A stretch of DNA of 64,000 bases, from assembly GCF_014805685.1 (NCBI RefSeq), contig NC_060885.1, positions 15,147,132-15,211,131 of the forward strand, written 5' to 3'. This document shows positions 57,523-64,000 of this stretch, in pieces. This DNA is from Silurus meridionalis (taxonomy: Eukaryota > Chordata > Actinopteri > Siluriformes > Siluridae). Positions within the stretch are counted from its first letter, which is position 1. Each line of letters begins with the position of its first letter. Position numbers and translations under genes: made by a program. The notes under the pieces were generated by a model. It ran no database searches. It saw nothing but the letters and a program-made list of their open reading frames with translations, and was not told the DNA's origin.

Positions 57523-58771
57523 TCCTTTTTCTCCCTTGAGTGTGCTGTACAGCATCAGTGTTTAATGAAGGAACTGGTAGAGGTCAGAAGACACGAGGGC
57601 ACCAGCTGTCCAGCCCAGAGAGTGCTGCAAACGCCGCCTTCATTTTAAGGGTCATTAATTACGCAGAGAGGATTATTCTGCATAGCTTCCTCACATGCTT
57701 CCTCATCCCTGTCACAGCTTAACAGGTTCAAGCTCCGATACATCAAATTCAAGATAAAATCTCCAATAACAATTAAGCCGGAAACACGCAAATTGCTGAA
57801 GAAGAAGAAAAAAGGTCAATACCTATTACTGCCTCTGAATACTAAATGAACAAGTCACTTGTTTTTTTTTCCAGCACAAATAATAGACACTGGGACATGA
57901 GGTATGACTCATGTGTACTTAAGAAGAATAAAACAGCAACCATATGTATTAGGTAAAAAATACACCACCATGCATTATTGTGTTGATGCCAGGTACACGG
58001 TTTGGTCGCTAATTTAAGCTACATTTAAACTGCTGTTGTAGGTTGTTTTTTTTGTTGTTATTGTTTGTTGTTTTTTTGTCTACAGGCTGGGGTTGGGCAT
58101 TTTGCATACATAAGATTAATAATATAACGGTTTTAAAGCCCTTAAAGTTCCCAGGACACAACTGCATGCTCTTCACAGTCACACACACAGCCAGCTTCCC
58201 TATTAGTTTCACTGTAGTTGCTGAATAATTTATAGTATTCCCTGAACAATATGCTATTAGGGGCTACAATCACTTTTAGAGCAGAAAATCCATATTCAAC
58301 TAAAAATTTACTCATACAAAATCCTGAACTGACCTCAAGATGTTCACAAGCACACTCCTAAGCTTTTCAGAAAGACTTAAATTTAATCTCCTCTTAGAAA
58401 TGTTTCTCATTTGGTCATACATTTTATATGAAGGTATAATGTAGTGTCATTTGTAATATCTGGAAATAAATATGCCTATAACTTTTAAGAAATATAAATG
58501 TTGCCTTTTACCTGCATGTTTAAAAATGTAGTTATTATTAAAAAGTAATGTTTGGATACGTTTTGCTTTATTTTCTCCTGAAACACTAATGCAGAAGACA
58601 AGCATAAAGTAAAAATGTAAATTTAAATAATTAGGGGGCTAACACTTTTGCACAATACAGTTTGTAATAACTTGATTGCGACTAAAATAACTTTTTTTTC
58701 GGAAACCAATCATGGTTTATTAAAAATGTATTGTATAATGTTATGACAAATACTGCACTACAGTCTACAAT
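57523..58771. other. No gene recognised; weak CNE-like patch at 57560-57720
   Basis: The patch holds GGGTCATTAATTACGCAGAG near 57650. The rest is AT-rich unique DNA. Confidence 0.45.
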
Positions 58772-59402
<631 letters not shown>

Positions 59403-60414
59403 TAATACTTTTATTACTCCTAATCCTACTACTAGTAGAAGTAATAATAATAATAATAATGTGCTCTAGTCTTTATTCTGTCTTGACAGTCAGAGTTCAG
59501 CACTTTTGCAACAGTAAGGTGACTCATTACACAGTCTAATAGATGGGTAAGAATGATCTAGCATGATCCTTCTTAGTAGCATGTATAAGTCTGTTACTGA
59601 AAGTGCTTCTGTGTTTATCCAGTGTGTCATGTAGGGGATGCGTGGTGGTCATGATGTTGGACTATCAGAATAATATTTGAGAAGTCAGTAAAAAACGCTG
59701 AAGAAGGAAAAAAACCTGTTGAATACATATTACTGCCTCTGAATACTAGACCATCAATTTGCAGTACATATTATTGTAAGTACTGTGTATAATACGCATA
59801 TCATTTCTACACTGTCTCTCTGCATAGACCTAAAGACCACAAAGGAGATGGCAAATGCTGTAACTTATTGTGTGTTTGTGCTTTATGTTCTTGCTATCCC
59901 CCTGCGTTGTTGGTTGTTAAAAGCAAATGTCCGCAGTCATCCTGGGTGAACCAACATTACTATGGTGATTGATTCATTGGGTCATTGCCTGGGCTTTCAT
60001 GTTGCTCCATACACACCTTTCCCTCTACAACCATAAACAACACTAACACACACATACTCATATACACACAGCCACAGGAGCACAGGAGGGCACCACATAC
60101 ATGCTACATTATTCATCCTTTTTCTTGGGCTGCTGACAGTCCCTCTCAGATGACACTTCTCAGTGGTTCTACTGCTGACTTCAAAAAACGGGTGTGTGTC
60201 CACCAGCATGCAGCATAGAGACATACGATATGCATAGTATGCAATGTTTACAGATAATATGCATAAACTCGTATTCATAGAACTCTTGTAGTTATGTTAT
60301 CTAGTAGTTTATGGATTTACTTTTGATGTAAAAAATAAAGTTGATGTATTTTGGTTCTGGTTGTACACAATGTAAAGGTCTCCACAAAAATCTGTCATTA
60401 TGGTGAGTAACTAG
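59403..60414. other. No gene recognised
   Basis: AT-rich unique DNA; (AAT)n at about 59443-59460. Frames near 59985-60278 overlap on both strands and lack motifs. Confidence 0.45.
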
Positions 60415-60453
60415 TATGTATGTATGTATGTATGTATGTATATATATATATAT
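60414..60453. repeat. Compound (GTAT)n(TA)n microsatellite
   Basis: About six GTAT units followed by TATATATATATA. Confidence 0.93.
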
Positions 60454-60719
60454 ACTCATGGAAACATGGGAAATAGTCAAATATGAAAGACTACACAGAG
60501 TTTGATAGTGTTATTAAAAGAAGAATAGCTATTTTTTTTAAAATCAGCTTTATAAACAATCCATGCAATAAACAAATAATGGTCCAGATTCATTCTATGA
60601 CTCACCTTGCAAAAAACAAGATAAAACAACCTAACAAGGCTCGAAATCCATTCTAATGCACCTAACTGTTGTCTTAATTAAAATTGTAAATACCACCCTA
60701 CTTCATAAAATCTTGTGTG
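60454..60719. other. No gene recognised
   Basis: AT-rich unique sequence. Confidence 0.45.
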
Positions 60720-61040
60720 ACCTACATTAGAATTAATGATGTCGCCGGATAGCGTGCAGGACGTCGGAGGAGATTCCCAATGAAAGAGAATTAGAAAGAA
60801 GCTGACCCAAATACAATCTCACCAGCAGAGGAATCATGTTATGTTAAGTAGGCCATAAAGGTACTTAAAGATTATGCAAAATATTCTCTTTTAATAGACG
60901 ACACAAAGCAATGAAAGTCGGGCAAATCTCCTGATACGGAGAAGGTTCCCACCCAGCTCGTCAACGTGTACTTGTAGAGCCACAGGGCACAAGAAGACAT
61001 GTGAACACAGAGCTGGGACGATATCGAGCGTGTCAGAATC
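60720..61040. promoter_or_regulatory. CNE-like block
   Basis: CpG-containing unique words (GATGTCGCCGGATAGCG, GCAGGACGTCGGAGG) adjoin TAAT-type cores; no simple repeat inside. It stops where the Tc1 element at 61090 begins. Confidence 0.36.
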
Positions 61041-61089
61041 TTATTCAGTGTTTATTAACACTATTATTAAATGGTAACAACACAAAATA

Positions 61090-62131
61090 CAGTGCATCTG
61101 GAAAGTATTCACAGCGCTTCACTTTTTCCACATTTTATTTTACAGCCTTATTCCAAAATGAATGAAATTCAATATTTTCCTTGAAATTCAACAAACAATA
61201 ACATATAATGACAAAATAAAAGAAGTTTGTTTGAAATCTTTGAAAATGTATTAAAAATAAAAAGTGAAAAAAATAAATAAAAATCATGTACATAAATATT
61301 CACCTTTGCTCAATACTTTGAAGCATCTTTGGCACCAATTACTGCCTCAAGTCTTTTTAAACATGATGCTGCAAGCTTGGAACACCTATTTTTGGGCAGT
61401 TTCTCCAGAGATGTTCAATCAGGTTCAAGTCTGGACATGTCATGTGCCTTTTACTGTGGAGTGGCTTCCCTCTGGCCACTCTACCATACAGGACTGATTG
61501 GTGTAGTGCTGCAGAGATAGTTGTTCTTCTGGAAGGTTCTCCCCTTCTTTTCACAGAGAAATGGTGGATCTCTTTTAGCGTGACCATTGATTTAGGCCCT
61601 TCTCCACGATCGCTCAGTTTGGCCAGATGTCCGGCTTTAGGAAGAGTCCTGGTGTTTCAAAATTTTCTTCCATTTACGGATGATTGAGGTGATGATTGTG
61701 CTAATTGGGACCTTCAATGCTGCAGAAATTATTTTGTGCCTCAATACAATCCTGTTTTGGAAGTCTACAGACAGTTCCTTGGACTTCATGGCTTGTTTTG
61801 TTCTCTGACATGCATTGTTAACTGTGTGACCTTATATAGAAAGGTGTGTGCCTTTCCAAATCATGTCCAGTCTACTGAATTTACCACAGGTGGACTCCAA
61901 TCAAGTTGTAGAAACATGTCAAGGACGATCAGTAGAAACAGGATGCAAATAAGCTCAATTTTTAGTGTCATAGCAAAGGCTGTGAATACTGAATACTGAT
62001 TTTTATTTCTTTTTTTTTCTTTTTAATAAATTTGTAAAGATTTCAAACAAACTTAAATAATGAATTTAATCCATTTTGGAATTAAGATGTAACATAAAAT
62101 GTGGAAAAAGTAAATATTTCCGGATGCACTG
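61090..62131 (-). mobile_element. Tc1-like transposon, lineage D, internally deleted
   Basis: Left end CAGTGCATCTGGAAAGTATTC and right end GAAATATTTCCGGATGCACTG-like sequence are inverted; TA flanks both (61088-61089 and 62132-62133). The subterminal phrase CACAGCGCTTCACTTTTTCC followed by ACATTTTATTTTACAGCC is the well-known terminus of a widespread fish Tc1-like family. At 1,042 bp it is shorter than the roughly 1.6 kb typical for the family; the missing part lies in the catalytic domain. The transposase pseudogene reads on the minus strand. Confidence 0.92.
61310..61990 (-). pseudogene. Tc1-like transposase pseudogene (lineage D)
   Basis: Minus-strand translation in broken frames gives, upstream, a helix-turn-helix/linker stretch with IRKWKKILKHQDSS from 61640-61690. 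Next, in the frame at 61357-61587, comes VTLKEIHHFSVKRRGEPSRRTTISAALHQS and LYGRVARGKPLHSK. A deletion junction then leads straight into CPDLNLIEHLW, which contains the third catalytic acid. The first and second catalytic aspartates are therefore absent. The C-terminal end is short and continues toward GVPSLQHHV. It is a deletion derivative that could only be moved in trans. Confidence 0.86.
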
Positions 62132-62301
62132 TATGGGGCTTCCAAGTGACACACAACAAAAGTTTTCCATATTATATGGAGGACATGAAGTTAAATAGGG
62201 GGTTTGCCACAGTGATCTGTGGCTGGTAACCCTTTTCCCCAGAAAGAAAATAGTCAAACATATCTGCAGCACCTCCTATATTTTGAATATATACATTCTA
62301 T

Positions 62302-63157
62302 ATACACTACATGGTCAAATTCTGAACATCCCATTCCACATTTGCTGTTATAATAACCTCCACTCTTCTGAGAAGATGTTCCACTAGATTTTGGGATGTG
62401 AATTATGGAGAGTTGTGCTCTTTCAAGCTGGTGTTGGATCTATAATCGCAAATGTTGAGCTATTTTATGAGTTGCTCAGTAGCTCCTAGTTTCATAACAA
62501 CAAAAATACTGTAGAAAGAACATTACTCATAATCTTACACTCCAGTGCTCATGTTAGTTTTCACTCTCCAGTGTTCTGTACTGTTAAAAGACTATAATCA
62601 GACTCTTGATATCACCCAAATAAGGATGTGTTCCCCTTTTGAGTCTGGTTCCTCTCAAGGTTTCTTCCTCATAACATCTAAGGGAGATTCTCCTTGCCAC
62701 AGTCTCCATGGCTGCTCATCAGGGATAAATGCACACCATTAACCTTAACGCTTAAAATTCAGTAAAGCTGCTTTAAGACAATGTCTGTTGTGAAAAGCAT
62801 TATAGAAATAAACTTGACTTGACTTTCAGCAACAAGGGTTAGTAAAGTCATGTACTGATATAGGGTGAGAAGGACTGGGGTGGAGTCAGTGTTCCTATTC
62901 ATCCCAATAGGGTTGGGATCAGAACTCTGTAACAGGCCACCCAAAAGCCACTGCTCCAACCCATGTAAACACTATCTTTAGAGAGCTGGCTTTGTGCACA
63001 GGAGTACTGTCAAGCTGGCACAGATTTGTGTCTCCTAGTTCAAGTAAAGCGAAAATGGTATGCTACCAATTCAAAGACACCCTATACAATCCCTCCAACT
63101 GTGTGGTAACCACTTATGGCTGGAAAAGGTCTTAAATAATTTTGGCTATATAGTGTA
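62302..63157 (-). mobile_element. Tc1-type MITE family A, copy 4, interrupted
   Basis: The left terminus TACACTACATGGTCAAATTC and right terminus TTGGCTATATAGTGTA are inverted versions of the CACTATATGGCC-type end, each next to TA. It is the most complete family A copy, with TGCTGTTATAATAACCTCC, ATTTTGGGATGTGAATTATG, and TGTGTCTCCTAGTTCAAGT in order. It is split by a 397-bp insertion at 62426-62822. Excluding that, the element is about 459 bp, without a usable transposase gene. Confidence 0.83.
62426..62822 (+). mobile_element. LINE/SINE 3' tail inserted in MITE copy 4
   Basis: GGTTCCTCTCAAGGTTTCTTCC and GGGAGATTCTCCTTGCCAC are followed by TCATCAGGGATAAATGCAC, AAAGCTGCTTTAAGACAATG, GTTGTGAAAAGCATTATAG and AAATAAACTTGACTTGAC. 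This order is a very common 3' end in otophysan fish, ending in (TTGAC)n-like repeats. The parent class (LINE or SINE) is uncertain. The 6-bp direct repeat CTTTCA at 62420-62425 and 62823-62828 flanks it and fits a target duplication. Confidence 0.8.
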
Positions 63158-63690
63158 TAACAGTGTAACAAACTTTCACTTGCATGTTTTTTATGGCTTT
63201 TTCTCCACCAGTGTATTTGATCCACCATAGCATGCATCCCAATGCTTATTTTGTATAAAATAATAATTGAATAAACAGTTCAGCTTTTTTTTTTCATTTT
63301 TTTTTTTTACTTTTTTTTAAACATAAGTCTGTGCTTTTCCACAGCATATGACTTCCCAATTGGGCTTGCAAGTCACATGGTAACCCAGTACCTCTAGCAT
63401 TTCCAAAACATTAAAAACAGAACGTCCTGAAGGTGCTGCAAATAAATTGTGAATGTGAATGTTGGTTATGGCCCAAGTGCAAGAGAGTAAAGTGGAAAGA
63501 GTGGCATTAATTTCTCAACTGTCAATCACAGCAACAATAGCCAAATGTGTGAGGTCATGTTTTGCTGAAAGAAAAGTCTGCTTCTGGGAGAAAACATGTG
63601 CTAATAACATCCCTGTCAGGAGCACTGGGTAGTTTGGATGGACAGAAAAATAACTAAAACAGGAAGAAAATGGGTGCATGTATGTATATT
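63158..63690. other. No gene recognised
   Basis: Unique sequence with T-rich runs at about 63286-63318; no features beyond this. Confidence 0.5.
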
Positions 63691-63694
63691 GCCA

Positions 63695-64000
63695 AAGCTA
63701 TTAAATAAATAACTAAATAAATAAAAACAAATATTCCAGAGCTCGAAGAGAGGCTCTTCTGCGTTTGAACGCATATGAGTTCACAGTTAAAAGGTTTAAA
63801 GAAAGCATGCTGGTATTCTTCAGCATTCTCATCTTTCTCTTCTGTCTTATCCAAGCCCAGTGGCATGGCCGACTCACAATCCCATGCACACAATCCAGGC
63901 ACCGAGCCAAAGGGGCAGTGGTGAGGCCCTGGCGGAACCCGTGCACCATGAGCCCTGACTTTTATGACTTCATTATTTTCCTTCCCCGCGACGCTCACTT
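63695..64000. promoter_or_regulatory. Balanced, GC-richer patch running off the window edge
   Basis: GGCACCGAGCCAAAGGGGCAG, CCCTGGCGGAACCCG and CCCCGCGACGCTCAC make this the most GC-rich edge of the window. A minus-strand frame (63654-63998) is open for over 100 codons but has no recognisable domain and starts close to the edge. It may be part of a CNE or, less likely, an exon extending beyond the window. Confidence 0.28.

Noticed and set aside
57724..57740. tRNA B-box GGTTCAAGCTCC
   Set aside because: The consensus is not met and there is no A box or acceptor stem nearby.

Overview
The window looks like teleost fish nuclear DNA from a gene-poor region. It is AT-rich by eye, full of long (CA)n/(GT)n, (TA)n and (TC)n microsatellites, and carries decayed copies of mobile elements typical of bony fish: several Tc1-like transposons, hAT-like elements, an RTE-like LINE ending in a (GAA)n tail next to a GGAGCAGCCGAAAG-type 3' end, and a GGATGGAT-tailed L2-like/SINE copy. 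The mix resembles catfish and other otophysan fishes, but that is an impression from remembered repeat families. There are no bacterial-type gene clusters, no CRISPR array, and no exon or host protein I can recognise. Every open frame with a recognisable product belongs to a broken transposase or reverse transcriptase.

Layout. 1-3,600: unique DNA with a tRNA-like SINE remnant and two candidate conserved non-coding (CNE-like) patches. 3,600-5,900: a satellite-rich block with (CA)n, (GAGAA)n and a 262-bp palindrome built on (TA)109, then a second palindrome that shares its arm with the end of a 1.07-kb hAT-like element. 5,900-14,700: mostly unique AT-rich DNA with microsatellites. 14,750-16,190: a transposon cluster (Tc1-type MITE, RTE-like LINE fragment, (TA)n, pogo-like MITE). 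16,900-17,760: CNE-like block. 19,800-23,930: transposon-rich (pogo-like end, GATA/GACA array, short Tc1 element with long inverted repeats, decayed near-full-length Tc1 element). 24,500-26,430: the longest CNE-like block. 29,550-31,920: two RTE-like LINE 3' ends in a row, then a TAGTA-rich array split by a second hAT-like copy with an 8-bp target duplication. 32,400-34,800: further CNE-like patches. 38,400-39,500: (CA)n and a CNE-like block. 40,200-41,130: a minisatellite with a 79-bp higher-order period. 42,700-55,000: alternating CNE-like patches, microsatellites and Tc1 fragments. 57,000-64,000: a GACA/GATA array, Tc1-type elements, and a MITE interrupted by a LINE/SINE tail.

Interpretation. 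Blocks of unique, mixed-composition sequence with homeodomain/POU-like motifs, separated by repeats and lacking exons, are what one expects inside a large intron or in the gene desert around a developmental transcription factor gene. That is inference: conservation cannot be measured from one sequence, and I cannot name the gene. Nothing in the window forms a pathway or operon. The best leads are structural (palindromes, nested insertions, mirrored satellites) and the CNE-like blocks.
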